In this document: positions 1-8,039 of the stretch, piece after piece
Position numbering within the stretch: the stretch's first letter is position 1
How the letters are laid out: each line of letters opens with the position of its first letter
Source: SpSt-600 sp042408195
GTDB taxonomy: Bacteria; Chloroflexota; Anaerolineae; SpSt-600
Direction: 5' to 3'
Length of the DNA stretch: 37,608 bases
NCBI GenBank assembly: GCA_042408195.1
Contig: JBHOQL010000006.1
Location: 1-37,608, forward strand
Notes under the pieces: model-generated
The model's database searches: none
Seen by the model: the letters and a program-made list of their open reading frames with translations, nothing else
What the model was told of the DNA's origin: nothing
Made by a program: the position numbers and the translations under genes

Positions 1-118
1 CGCTTTGCCTTCCGGGATCCAGCCACCTAGGGCCCGCTCAATGAAAGGGTGGAATCAGAAGACCCACGCTGTGGCCAGATATGCCTGAAGCGGTGGAAGA
101 ATCTTCTGGAGCACCGAG
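1..118 (+). pseudogene. DDE transposase fragment, C-terminal side (broken)
   Basis: Read on the plus strand from base 1, this piece encodes RFAFRDPAT, a TAG stop at 28-30, and then VESEDPRCGQICLKRWKNL. That is the continuation expected after the RFAFxDPATW segment in a widespread family of DDE transposases, where a tryptophan normally follows PAT. The TAG therefore probably replaces a TGG codon. The piece stops at the junction with the inverted copy at 121-151. It cannot make a working enzyme. It is cut by the window edge, so more of it may lie to the left. The family call comes from remembered sequence patterns, not a search. Confidence 0.6.
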
Positions 119-151
119 CACCTAGGTGGCTGGATCCCGGAAGGCAAAGCG
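1..151. repeat. 31-bp perfect inverted repeat at left edge
   Basis: Bases 1-31 (starting CGCTTTGCCTTCCGG) are the exact reverse complement of 121-151, with 89 bases between the arms. Pairing fails at base 32 against base 120. It could continue outward past base 1, which cannot be seen. Both arms encode the same transposase residues (RFAFRDPAT-stop) on opposite strands, so this is a duplicated gene segment in inverted orientation and not an IS end. It may be a real rearrangement or an assembly artefact at a contig end. Confidence 0.85.
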
Positions 152-530
152 GGCTTCGTATCGACGGGGCTTCCCTTGCCGGGGGGAGATGGGCGGTTCA
201 GCGGGCCGATACAGGGCCTGGTCCTGTCGCAGCTGGGCGACGAACCTGACCCTTAGCCCCTGCGCCTGCCGCAGGAAGCTCACTGCGTCGTATTGCCCAT
301 TCCCCACGACGATGTCCAGGGCTTGGGAGGCATCGGCTCGCCGGCGGGCCAGTTCCTGGATTTGGGCGGCGCCGATCTCCAGAGCGGTCTGGTGGCTAGG
401 GACCTGGCGGACATCTATCGGCAGGGACTAGCTGGAATGGGGTTCGGGGCACCACTCCAGCCAGGAGTAAGGGTAGCCGAGGGTGACGGTGCTGCCGTTG
501 ACAGCGCTTGAGGCCTGATGGACATACGAC
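121..530 (-). pseudogene. DDE transposase fragment, central part (broken)
   Basis: The minus strand encodes a recognisable DDE transposase core: HQASSAVNGSTVTLGYPYSW, an in-frame TAG where a tryptophan is expected after CPEPHSS, then ALEIGAAQIQEL, VVGNGQYDAVSFL, FVAQLRQDQALYRP, and finally RFAFRDPAT followed by TAG at 122-124. The D-G-x-Y-like element (here VVGNGQY) and the LRxDxxLYRP segment are typical of these IS transposases. The protein is interrupted twice and ends exactly where the inverted repeat begins, so it is a dead remnant. No terminal inverted repeats or target-site duplication could be identified. Confidence 0.65.
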
Positions 531-541
531 AGTGTGTGGCC

Positions 542-570
542 TTGACAAAAAAAGCTTTATGCTTTATCAT
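542..570 (+). promoter_or_regulatory. sigma-A-type promoter for the FGE-like gene
   Basis: A perfect TTGACA -35 box at 542-547, a 17-base spacer, and TATCAT (5 of 6 consensus) at 565-570. Transcription would begin near 577, only about ten bases before the GTG at 588 and at the edge of the GGAGGT ribosome-binding site at 578-583, so the leader is very short. Confidence 0.7.
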
Positions 571-587
571 TAAAGGTGGAGGTTAAT

Positions 588-1487
588 GTGAAGAGTAAAT
601 TTGTGTTGTTTGTACTCTTTGTAACTGTAACCGGAATTTTCTCCCTCGTTAATACTTCTTGCAAAGCCCCCACAGCTCCAACGCCTACTCTCCCATTGAT
701 AAGCACTATAGAAATACTTCCTACACCTACGCCTGTCCCAACCCCGCCAATCCCTTCTTTTACACCTACGGCCATTGTTTCTGGAGAGACTCCGAGCCCA
801 ACAGCTCCTCTGGATATGCCAATGGTGGTTATTCCTGCTGGTAAATTCATAATGGGTAGTGATAAGGGAATTGAACGCCCCCCTCACGAGGTTTACCTCG
901 AGACCTTTATGATTGATATTTTTGAGGTAACCAATGAAATGTTTGCGCGATTTGTAGAGGAAACGGGTTATATAACCGATGCTGAGAAGGCGGGAGAAGA
1001 GATCACCTGGCGTACTTTTGCTGAAGGTAAACCTAAGCACCCTGTAGTGAAAGTTAGTTGGAATGATGCTAAAGCTTTCTGCGAATGGGCTGGCAAAAGA
1101 TTACCTACTGAAGCTGAATGGGAAAAGGCCGCACGTGGCGTTGATGGACGTATTTATCCTTGGGGCAATGAGTGGGATCCCTCAAAGGCAAATGTTAGAG
1201 AGGCTGGCTACCGAGGTACTACTATTGTTGGTAGTTTTCCTGCAGGAGCCAGCCCATATGGTGTGATGGATATGGCTGGTAATGTAGCAGAGTGGGTGAG
1301 TGATTGGTTCCTTCCTTATCCGGGGTATCCTGGTGGAGACTCAGAAGCCCAGTATTTTGGTGAGAAATTCAAAGTTATAAGAGGTGGGGGGTGGTTCAGC
1401 ACTAAAGAACAAGTAAGGACTACTGCCCGAAGCTGCAGCTCTGTAAATCTTGCTAACGATGATGTTGGCTTTCGCTGCGCAAAGTAG
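588..1487 (+). CDS. secreted FGE-sulfatase-fold lipoprotein, catalytic Cys absent
   Basis: A 299-residue exported protein. I chose GTG 588 because GGAGGT at 578-583 sits 4-5 bases upstream; an upstream in-frame GTG at 576 would overlap that site. A hydrophobic N-terminus ends in VNTSC, a non-canonical lipobox, followed by a Pro/Thr-rich linker (PTPTPVPTPPIP) of about 45 residues. The C-terminal two thirds is the formylglycine-generating-enzyme fold: MVVIPAGKFIMGS, EVTNEMFARFV, VSWNDAKAFCEWAGKRLPTE, YPWGNEWD, DMAGNVAEWVSDW, VIRGGGW, GFRCAK. In true FGE two cysteines lie shortly after the GG-S/W element; here that stretch reads FSTKEQVRTTARS, with neither. A binding or structural role is therefore likelier than sulfatase activation. 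It lies 43 bases upstream of the sugar-binding protein gene and may be co-transcribed with it. Confidence 0.85.
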   Translation: MKSKFVLFVLFVTVTGIFSLVNTSCKAPTAPTPTLPLISTIEILPTPTPVPTPPIPSFTPTAIVSGETPSPTAPLDMPMVVIPAGKFIMGSDKGIERPPHEVYLETFMIDIFEVTNEMFARFVEETGYITDAEKAGEEITWRTFAEGKPKHPVVKVSWNDAKAFCEWAGKRLPTEAEWEKAARGVDGRIYPWGNEWDPSKANVREAGYRGTTIVGSFPAGASPYGVMDMAGNVAEWVSDWFLPYPGYPGGDSEAQYFGEKFKVIRGGGWFSTKEQVRTTARSCSSVNLANDDVGFRCAK

Positions 1488-1530
1488 AAGCTAAAAGCGC
1501 AGTTTATTTAAAAACCAAAGGAGGTTGATA

Positions 1531-3048
1531 ATGAGCAGGAAGAATTTCTTGTGGATTAGCTTGATGGCCGCAATGTTGCTGCTGGTCTCAACTGTTAATG
1601 CAGCTCCGCTAATCCAAAAAGGATTTACTTATACGATTAAACTTGGTGACACTCTTTGGGATCTGGCGGAGAAATATTTGGGCTCAGGCACCGCTTGGCC
1701 AGCTATAATGGCCCTTACAAACCAGAAGCACATTGAAGATGCTACCTTTGCTCGCATAGAAAATGCTGACCGCATTTACCCCGGATGGAAACTTTATATC
1801 CCCAGCGCCGAAGAGGCTAAAGAATTCCTGGCCAAATTTGATATGAGCAGACCGGAATTGCTCTTTGGCAAAAGAGCTAAAGGTCAGCTCATTGTGGGTA
1901 GCTGGTGGACGGCGGGAGGTGAGGCAGAAGGACTGGCTGCCCTGTTTAAGATTTATAGCTCCAAATATCCGGATGTAGAAATTGTCAACGCTACTGTAGC
2001 TGGCGGTGCTGGCTCGGTCTTCAAGGGAGTTCTTAAAACACGCCTGATCGGTGGTAACCCACCTGACACTTTCCAGCTCCACGCTGGCCTAGAAGTTGAA
2101 GGCTATAGCCCTGAGAAATACCTAGAGCCTCTAGATGCTCTCTACGCTTCTGAAGGGCTTGAAAAAGTCTTCCCGCCTGATTTGCTCAAAATGCTGAAAT
2201 ACAAGGGCCATTACTGGGGTGTTCCTGTGAACATCCACCGCTCAAACGTCTTGTGGTACAATAAAAAGATATTTGAGGACGCTGGTCTGAAGGCCCCTAC
2301 TACTTTTGATGAATTCTTTGCCGTGGCAGATGCCCTTAAGGCCAGAGGCATAGTTCCTTACGTACTGGCCAACAATGGTGGTTGGGAAGCTGCTCATGCC
2401 TTTGAAAACGTTCTGGCCGGCGCATGTGGTGCCGATAAATACCGTGGCCTTTGGGATGGAAGCGTCCAGTGGACCGATCCTTGTGTGACCAGCGCGCTTG
2501 AAATCTTCAAGAGAATGGTCGGCTACGCCAATGTTGACTATCCTGCCCTCACCTGGGACGGAGCCGCAGGCTATATAGTAGAAGGCAAGGGGGCTATGTA
2601 CATTATGGGTGACTGGACCAACGGTTATTTTATGGCAAAGGGTTTTGATGGCTATGGATGGGCCCCTGCTCCTAACACGGGTGGAATATTTGTTGCCCTC
2701 TCAGACAGCTTTGCCCTGCCAAAGCAAGCTCCCAATAAGGAAAACGCCATTGCCTGGCTGAAAATCTGCGGTTCTAAAGAGGGACAAGAAGCTTTTAACC
2801 CCAAGAAAGGTTCAATTTGCGCCCGGGTGGACTGCAATCCCAAGCTCTTCAACGAGTACCTCCAGTCAGCTATGAAAGACTGGGCTACGAATGCTATTGT
2901 TCCGAGTGTAATCCACGGGGCCGCAGCTATTGAAAGCTGGGCTACTGACTTCAGAAGTGCCATTAACCTTTTCCTGACCACGGGAGATGTGGCAACCACC
3001 CAGGCTGCTCTGCAGCAGGCTTGCGTGGACGCTGGAGTGTGCAAGTAA
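1531..3048 (+). CDS. LysM-fused glucose/mannose-type ABC substrate-binding protein
   Basis: A 505-residue secreted solute-binding protein. ATG 1531 has AAAGGAGG six bases upstream. A signal peptide runs to about residue 25 (LLLVSTVNAAP) without a lipobox cysteine. Residues ~33-92 form a LysM domain (YTIKLGDTLWDLAEKYLG, ending IYPGWKLYIP). From ~115 onward is a family 1 sugar-binding protein: NATVAGGAGS, LKTRLIGGNPPDTFQLHAG, VPVNIHRSNVLWYN, IMGDWTNGYF, SDSFALPK, SKEGQEAFNPKKGSI. These motifs match, from memory, the Thermus thermophilus glucose/mannose-binding protein. The substrate call is by that resemblance. LysM probably holds the protein to cell-wall glycan in place of a lipid anchor; that is inference. 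Several cysteines (such as GAC, DPC, KIC, SIC, VDC, QACVDAGVC) suggest extracellular disulfides. Confidence 0.92.
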   Translation: MSRKNFLWISLMAAMLLLVSTVNAAPLIQKGFTYTIKLGDTLWDLAEKYLGSGTAWPAIMALTNQKHIEDATFARIENADRIYPGWKLYIPSAEEAKEFLAKFDMSRPELLFGKRAKGQLIVGSWWTAGGEAEGLAALFKIYSSKYPDVEIVNATVAGGAGSVFKGVLKTRLIGGNPPDTFQLHAGLEVEGYSPEKYLEPLDALYASEGLEKVFPPDLLKMLKYKGHYWGVPVNIHRSNVLWYNKKIFEDAGLKAPTTFDEFFAVADALKARGIVPYVLANNGGWEAAHAFENVLAGACGADKYRGLWDGSVQWTDPCVTSALEIFKRMVGYANVDYPALTWDGAAGYIVEGKGAMYIMGDWTNGYFMAKGFDGYGWAPAPNTGGIFVALSDSFALPKQAPNKENAIAWLKICGSKEGQEAFNPKKGSICARVDCNPKLFNEYLQSAMKDWATNAIVPSVIHGAAAIESWATDFRSAINLFLTTGDVATTQAALQQACVDAGVCK

Positions 3049-3068
3049 CTTTACCTATTTGCTAAAGC

Positions 3069-3099
3069 GAGGCAGCCCCTTAGGGCTGCCTCCTTTTTT
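3069..3099 (+). terminator. intrinsic terminator between binding protein and permeases
   Basis: A ten-base-pair stem, GAGGCAGCCC (3069-3078) with GGGCTGCCTC (3083-3092), a four-base loop, and a run of six T at 3094-3099. Its place between the binding-protein and permease genes would make the binding protein more abundant than the membrane subunits, as is common in ABC importer operons. Confidence 0.85.
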
Positions 3100-3123
3100 G
3101 CCTTAAACAAGGGGAAGGGGAAA

Positions 3124-4113
3124 ATGAGGAAGCTTGACCGCGAAAGGTTTATTGGAGTGATTTTATTAATGCCTTCCATCTTAGCCATAGCCATCTTTGT
3201 TTACAGTTTTATAGGATTCACCTTATTCGTCTCCTTATCTAATTGGAAACAATTGCTGCCAGATTTATCTTTCGCGGGTTTACAGAATTATGCAAAACTC
3301 TTCGCTAACCCCCGCTTCCAGATTGATTTACGCAATACTGTTGTCTTTACAATATTATTCCTTGGAGCGTGTTTAACCATAGGATTTACCCTGGCCGTAT
3401 TGCTGGATCAGAACATTAAAGGAGAGAATTTTTTCCGCACCCTTTACCTTTACCCGATGGCTATCTCTTTTATAGTTACTGGTGTGGCCTGGCGTTGGCT
3501 TTTAAATCCAGGGACTCCGGAAACTGGCAGCATAGGATTAAACTACTTGTTGGAAAAGGTTGGCTTAGATTTCCTCAAGTGGGGGTGGTATACTGACCCC
3601 ACGGTCCTTTACATATCCCCTGAATCAAAATTAGGAACAATTTTAAACAAGATAGGCCTTGGAATATTGACAAAACCCCAAGTCGGAATACCTTTAGCCA
3701 TAATTTCCTTAGTTATTGCTGCTACTTGGCAAATGTCAGGTTATACTATGGCTTTATATCTTGCTGGATTGCGAGCTATCCCCGACGAAATACGCGAAGC
3801 AGCAAGGGTTGATGGCGCTTCCGAATTTCAGGTGCTCAGGTTTATTATTATACCTTTGCTCAAGCCCATAACGCTGAGTTGTGTTATCATTTTAGGCCAT
3901 ATCTCGTTAAAGATATACGATTTGGTCGTAGCAATGACTGGGCCAGGCCCTGGTTTCGCCACAGATGTTCCTGCATATTTTATGTGGGAAACAACGTTCC
4001 AAGCTAATCGCTTTAATCAAGGCTCCGCTATCGCTACTATTTTGCTTTTTATGGTCGCTACTTTAGTTATACCTTATTTGATTTCTAGCATCCGCAGGGA
4101 GACTGAATTATGA
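3124..4113 (+). CDS. ABC sugar transporter permease, MalF type
   Basis: A 329-residue integral membrane protein of the binding-protein-dependent importer family. Multiple hydrophobic segments are visible (VILLMPSILAIAIFVYSFIG at the start, LAIISLVIAATW near 195-206). The cytoplasmic EAA loop that docks the ATPase is present at about residues 225-245: EIREAARVDGASEFQVLRF. ATG 3124 follows a purine-rich GGGGAAGGGG. It overlaps the next permease by four bases, so the pair is translationally coupled. With its neighbours it should import glucose or a related sugar. No ATPase subunit is in the window, so a shared MsmK/UgpC-like ATPase elsewhere is expected. Confidence 0.93.
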   Translation: MRKLDRERFIGVILLMPSILAIAIFVYSFIGFTLFVSLSNWKQLLPDLSFAGLQNYAKLFANPRFQIDLRNTVVFTILFLGACLTIGFTLAVLLDQNIKGENFFRTLYLYPMAISFIVTGVAWRWLLNPGTPETGSIGLNYLLEKVGLDFLKWGWYTDPTVLYISPESKLGTILNKIGLGILTKPQVGIPLAIISLVIAATWQMSGYTMALYLAGLRAIPDEIREAARVDGASEFQVLRFIIIPLLKPITLSCVIILGHISLKIYDLVVAMTGPGPGFATDVPAYFMWETTFQANRFNQGSAIATILLFMVATLVIPYLISSIRRETEL

Positions 4114-4970
4114 AGGCGAGGAAGAAAAGAGGGATCAGGATTTCCCGGATTTTAATCTACATTTCATTAACTCTTGCTAGTGTTTTTTATCTTATCCCCG
4201 TTTATATTTTGCTGACCACAAGCATGAAAAGTTTTGCTGAAGTCAGCCTCTCACGGATGTGGGAGCCCCCCTCTGGTTTGCATTTTCATAGCTTTATTCG
4301 CGCTTGGAAGGGAGAACCCGGAATTTATCATGGATTGTCAGCTAACTTCATGAACAGCGTTTATCTCACTATCCCCGCCACCATTATTTCTGCCATGGTA
4401 GGCTCCCTTAATGGGTATATATTTTCCAAATGGAAATTCCCAAGTTCAAACATAGTTTTCCCCATTTTGCTTTTTGGAATGTTCATACCCTACCAGAGTA
4501 TTCTTATCCCCCTTGTACAGGTTTTCCAAAATCTCCGGCTATATGGAACAATCCCAGGCCTTATCCTTGTTCATGTGATATATGGCATACCAATAACCAC
4601 TCTTATCTTCCGCAACTATTACGCTTCTATACCTACAGAATTAATCGAAGCTGCGCGCATCGATGGAGCTGGTTTCTTCAGCATTTACCGCCATGTCCTT
4701 TTCCCCCTTTCAATCCCTGGCTTTGTGGTGGTTATAATATGGCAGTTTACCCAGATATGGAATGACTTCCTTTTTGCTGTAACTCTTATCGGCAACCCAG
4801 AGGTGCAGCCCATCACAGTTGCTTTAAACAACCTAGCTGGAAGTTTCATAGTGGAGTGGAATGTCCAAATGGCCGGAGCGCTAATGGCTGCTCTGCCAAC
4901 GCTACTGGTTTACTTGTTTTTGGGCCGTTACTTTATGCGTGGTTTGCTTGCTGGTTCTCTCAAAGGATAA
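4110..4970 (+). CDS. ABC sugar transporter permease, MalG type
   Basis: A 286-residue partner permease. Its ATG lies within the ATGA overlap with the upstream gene's stop. It has a basic N-terminus followed by a membrane segment (LASVFYLIPVYILLTTSMKS), the usual MalG-like layout, and an EAA loop at about 185-205: ELIEAARIDGAGFFSIYRHV. The C-terminus ends LGRYFMRGLLAGSLKG, matching the conserved end of this subfamily, where F-x-RGLxxGAVKG is common. It completes the membrane channel of the glucose-type importer. No gene follows in the same direction until 6445. Confidence 0.93.
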   Translation: MKARKKRGIRISRILIYISLTLASVFYLIPVYILLTTSMKSFAEVSLSRMWEPPSGLHFHSFIRAWKGEPGIYHGLSANFMNSVYLTIPATIISAMVGSLNGYIFSKWKFPSSNIVFPILLFGMFIPYQSILIPLVQVFQNLRLYGTIPGLILVHVIYGIPITTLIFRNYYASIPTELIEAARIDGAGFFSIYRHVLFPLSIPGFVVVIIWQFTQIWNDFLFAVTLIGNPEVQPITVALNNLAGSFIVEWNVQMAGALMAALPTLLVYLFLGRYFMRGLLAGSLKG

Positions 4971-5734
4971 GAATCAGCCTGTGTCAAGCCAAATGATTTA
5001 CCGGGGTTAGGATTTCCCCTGGCAAGCTGGAGGGAGATTCAGGTTTTCAATCACTTTCTCTGCCACCTCAACCCTTGTCCCGGGCAGAGAGTATAGTTTT
5101 CCTCTCGCAATTTGAGAGGATCAGACAAGCCTAGTCGTATACCCGCCTGTTCCGAACCCTTTCCCCGACTATTGAAACTTGAGCCTCAGACTCTACACGC
5201 ATCACCTGAAAAGCCGGCCATATCTGATCTAGAACCGAACTAGGAAATGGTTCCATTTCTCTACAAAAGAGTTGTCGTTCTTACAGTATGGACGACCTCA
5301 GATGATGAGCTCTGTAAGTAAAGAGGAGCGTTGAAAATTCCCCCTTTGTCAGGATGGGGCTCCCGGATGGGAAAATGGATACGCTTCGTAATTTGTCGGA
5401 GGGAATCCTCCAAGACCCGGCAGCTGTGCCTCAGAATAAAGGGCGCACACAAGTAGTGCCTAAAGTCAACCTCCAATTACCTGGCTTTCCAATGTCTTGA
5501 GGAATTCGTATGGATGCCTGTTATAGCTTCTATCTTGTCCAGTAGGGAGGAAAGCCCTTTTAACCGAGAATTTACGGCATTTGGTTAGGCTCCTTTGCTC
5601 CTCTGCGTGCATACTGGCCTCCCAGTAACATTATCAATCATTTGGTAGCAGTAAAGCAACAGGTAACAATTTACATAAGCGAACGTGCTGAGATTCAGAC
5701 ACGAATTGGGATAGGGAGAACGATGTAGAATCTT
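4971..5734. other. gene-poor stretch after the sugar importer
   Basis: I find no convincing gene in this stretch. Open frames on either strand are short, lack ribosome-binding sites and match no family I know. A minus-strand frame of 71 codons at 5261-5476 is the longest but has no supporting signal. One inverted repeat lies near the operon end (listed separately). Decayed mobile DNA is likely, given the transposase wreck just to the right. Confidence 0.5.
5057..5100 (+). terminator. possible hairpin downstream of permease operon
   Basis: TCTCTGCC (5057-5064) pairs with GGCAGAGA (5083-5090) across an 18-base loop, followed by a T-rich GTATAGTTTT. The loop is long and the T run short, so this is a weak candidate for the end of the importer transcript, about 90 bases past the stop codon. 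Confidence 0.3.
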
Positions 5735-6288
5735 CAAAGACACCCCCGCCCTTCTGAATTCTAGAACTTGGGCAGATGCCTGCCTAAGTTGAGGCGAATC
5801 ACAAAATGAATCCCTTTGGCTACCAGGCGGAGCAACAACTCCAGATAACTGACCTCTTGGTCCAGAACCGGAAGGCACTTCCCCAACAAATCTTTCAGGG
5901 TGGCGAAGGCCCAAAAATTCCCCCTGGTGGCAACGGTCCGAGAGGAGTAAGTGACGAGGCCACAGGGGATAGCCTGCTTCCGGTAGGGGATGGCCAAGAT
6001 AATCTTCCCATCCTTGAGTGCCCCCAAGTATTCGGTCTTCTGGGCTTGCGGTCGCTCAATTTCCGTGGAGTCACCGAGACCAAGAGCCACCAGAGCACCT
6101 GGCGAGGGTCGGCCTTCTTAAGGAAGCAGTGGAGGCGCTTGTTCCGCGCATACGGGCAGCGATTTTGGTTAAACAGGGGGGCGAGTCTCCAGAAAGGCCT
6201 GGCCAATTTCGGCGGCTTGTTGGGCAATGGCCGGGTCATCAAGAAGCAATTGCATAAATTGGCGCAATTTGATGGAAGGCAGGAACAT
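5735..6288 (-). pseudogene. IS4-type transposase remnant with frameshifts
   Basis: Reading leftward from ATG 6288 the minus strand gives MFLPSIKLRQFMQ then LLDDPAIAQQAAEIGQAF, a typical N-terminus of an IS4-like transposase, which runs into a stop. It resumes in other frames as IAARMRGTSAST, then CFLKKADPRQVLW, then GDSTEIERPQAQKTEY, AIPCGLVTYSSRTV, LLGKCLPVLDQEVSYLELL and IHFVIRLNLGRHLPKF, followed by a TAG and NSEGRG. These blocks occur in family order, so this is one gene broken by at least three frameshifts and stops and shortened by small deletions (for example after LKDGK). The remaining C-terminal catalytic part is not recognisable. It is a dead insertion-sequence relic. Confidence 0.8.
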
Positions 6289-6378
6289 TACATAAAAGGT
6301 TTTCTCTGAAACATACCAACATCAGCAACCCCATGCAATTTGTCCAAACTTATGTTTAAACTTCAGAACCGTGCGGAG

Positions 6379-6407
6379 TTGCTTTAGAGGTAGGAGGTTG
6401 GTATAAT
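6379..6407 (+). promoter_or_regulatory. promoter for the 6445 operon
   Basis: Perfect TATAAT at 6402-6407, 17 bases downstream of TTGCTT (6379-6384). This places the transcript start near 6414, about 30 bases before the TTG start at 6445. Confidence 0.6.
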
Positions 6408-6444
6408 AAATTGGTTTTTGCATGGAAAGCGAGGAGGTGAGACT

Positions 6445-8028
6445 TTGGAAAGTTTAACGTTGCTGGAGCAATCCAGGTGGGAGAATTTTGATCTGAAACT
6501 TGAGGATGTTGAATTTCTGTACGAGCTCATTCTAGAAAGAGGCCAGCCTGTACCGCTGGAAGAGCTCGTCCTGGCCTTGGTGGAAAGGACACAGGAGGAG
6601 CAAAAAAGGGAACTGATCAAGCTTGCTGAGGAAGGCCTGATCTACAGGCCGAGCAACTCGTACAAGCCAGGGCAAGAAATCTTCCTGCCCTCATTCGGCT
6701 TTGCCAAGGTTACGGTTTTAAGCGTGAGGCCAGGTTACAACCCTGATTACGGCGAATTTGAAGTTATGAGAGTTAAATTCTCCGACGGTGGAGAGATAAG
6801 GGAATTTGCCTCCTCTCTGAAAAAGCCTCACAAACTTGACCAAGAAACACCAGAAGATTGGCTATCTCGCTTTGGCGTTGATCCAAAGGTTGTCTTTGAG
6901 CGTTATGGTCAGGCCATAAGTTCGGCTGTGGCCAGGAGGCTTGCTTTAGAAGAAGAGTTCGTCTCCTTCGGTAACCTTTGGTTTTTGAAAGCTCTCATGC
7001 CTGAAATCCACGAGGGCCACCTGAATATAGCTGAAGCAGCCATAGAAATAGCGCAGCGCCCCCTCACATCCACTGAAATCATCAAACATTTGGAGCTCCC
7101 CGGCACATATTCCACTAATTTGCAGGTTTTCTCCCTCAACGTAGCTATGGCTCAAGATCCTCGGTTTATCCAGGTGGGACCTAAAGGGCAGCCTCTGTGG
7201 TTCCTGCGGCGGTTTGAGCCTCCAGAAGTGAGGGAAAAGCCCGAGCGGCTTGTATATTCCCCCGAGCCTTATAGGAAGGAAGTTCTCTCCCAAGAATTGG
7301 TGGAAATAGTTCAAAGCGTGGACGATGAAGCTACTGAGGGAAACTTCTTCGCCAATCTTCCGGCCCCCAGAGACAGCGTAACCATCGCCTTGCCTTACCA
7401 CCATCTGAGATCGGGCACTTTGCCCATCACTCCCAGAACTGCTCCCTTCTTCCCCGAAGGGGAATCGGACTTAACTCTTATAAGCTTTGTGGACGGAATC
7501 AGGGGGGAGAAATTCTATGGCTGGGTTCTCCACTCCAAAGGGTACGTGGCTGGACTCAGGGAGTGGTATGAAAGGATAGGAGCCACAGCTGGCACTTACA
7601 TAACTCTTTCCCGGGGCAAGAACCCTATGGAAATCACGATAAGGTATACTCCAAGGCGTATAAAGAAAGATTGGGTGAAAGTAGCTAAGGTCCAGAACGA
7701 TCGCCTAACTTTTGAAATCCAGTTGAGACAGCTTACCTGCGATTTTGATGAGCTCATGATGGTCGTAGAGGGAGACAGAGAGAAGATAGACGCCCTTAAG
7801 CGAAAGCTGGACTCAAGCGGGAGGAGTCTTTACGAAATCTTGGTCCAAATCTTCCCCGAGCTCCTCAAGCTCAGCCCCCAGGGCACTGTCCACTCTCTCA
7901 CACTCTATACTGCTGTAAACCTGATAAGGCGATGCCCTCCTGCTCCCCTCTTGGCAGAGCTTAATTCTTACCCCTGTTTTGTCTACAGAGGCAGCGGTTA
8001 TTGGTCTTTTGATGAAAGCAGATTATAG
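6445..8028 (+). CDS. uncharacterised 527-aa protein
   Basis: A soluble-looking protein of unknown function. I placed the start at TTG 6445 because GAGGAGGTGA (6431-6440) lies four bases upstream; an upstream in-frame TTG at 6418 has no such site. The N-terminal ~80 residues are rich in predicted helix, with a pattern like a winged helix (VEFLYELILERGQPVPLEEL, then LIKLAEEGLIYRP), followed by a small beta-rich stretch beginning KPGQEIFLPSFG. A second helix-turn-helix-like region is near 210-235 (RPLTSTEIIKHLELPGTYST). The remainder has alternating strands and helices and no membrane segment. A DNA- or RNA-binding regulatory role is conceivable but unproven. It is followed 11 bases later by another unknown gene and both share one promoter. 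Confidence 0.85.
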   Translation: MESLTLLEQSRWENFDLKLEDVEFLYELILERGQPVPLEELVLALVERTQEEQKRELIKLAEEGLIYRPSNSYKPGQEIFLPSFGFAKVTVLSVRPGYNPDYGEFEVMRVKFSDGGEIREFASSLKKPHKLDQETPEDWLSRFGVDPKVVFERYGQAISSAVARRLALEEEFVSFGNLWFLKALMPEIHEGHLNIAEAAIEIAQRPLTSTEIIKHLELPGTYSTNLQVFSLNVAMAQDPRFIQVGPKGQPLWFLRRFEPPEVREKPERLVYSPEPYRKEVLSQELVEIVQSVDDEATEGNFFANLPAPRDSVTIALPYHHLRSGTLPITPRTAPFFPEGESDLTLISFVDGIRGEKFYGWVLHSKGYVAGLREWYERIGATAGTYITLSRGKNPMEITIRYTPRRIKKDWVKVAKVQNDRLTFEIQLRQLTCDFDELMMVVEGDREKIDALKRKLDSSGRSLYEILVQIFPELLKLSPQGTVHSLTLYTAVNLIRRCPPAPLLAELNSYPCFVYRGSGYWSFDESRL

Positions 8029-8039
8029 GGGTTGGGAAT

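Noticed and set aside
122..450. TAG codons read as possible recoding (pyrrolysine or suppression) in the transposase
   Set aside because: Both TAGs sit where tryptophan is expected (TGG to TAG) in a fragment that is also inverted and truncated; simple decay explains them.
293..511. Plus-strand open frame opposite the transposase fragment
   Set aside because: It is the antisense of recognisable transposase sequence on the minus strand and has no ribosome-binding site.
5261..5476. 71-codon minus-strand open frame
   Set aside because: No ribosome-binding site, no family resemblance, and it lies in a gene-poor stretch beside a dead transposase.
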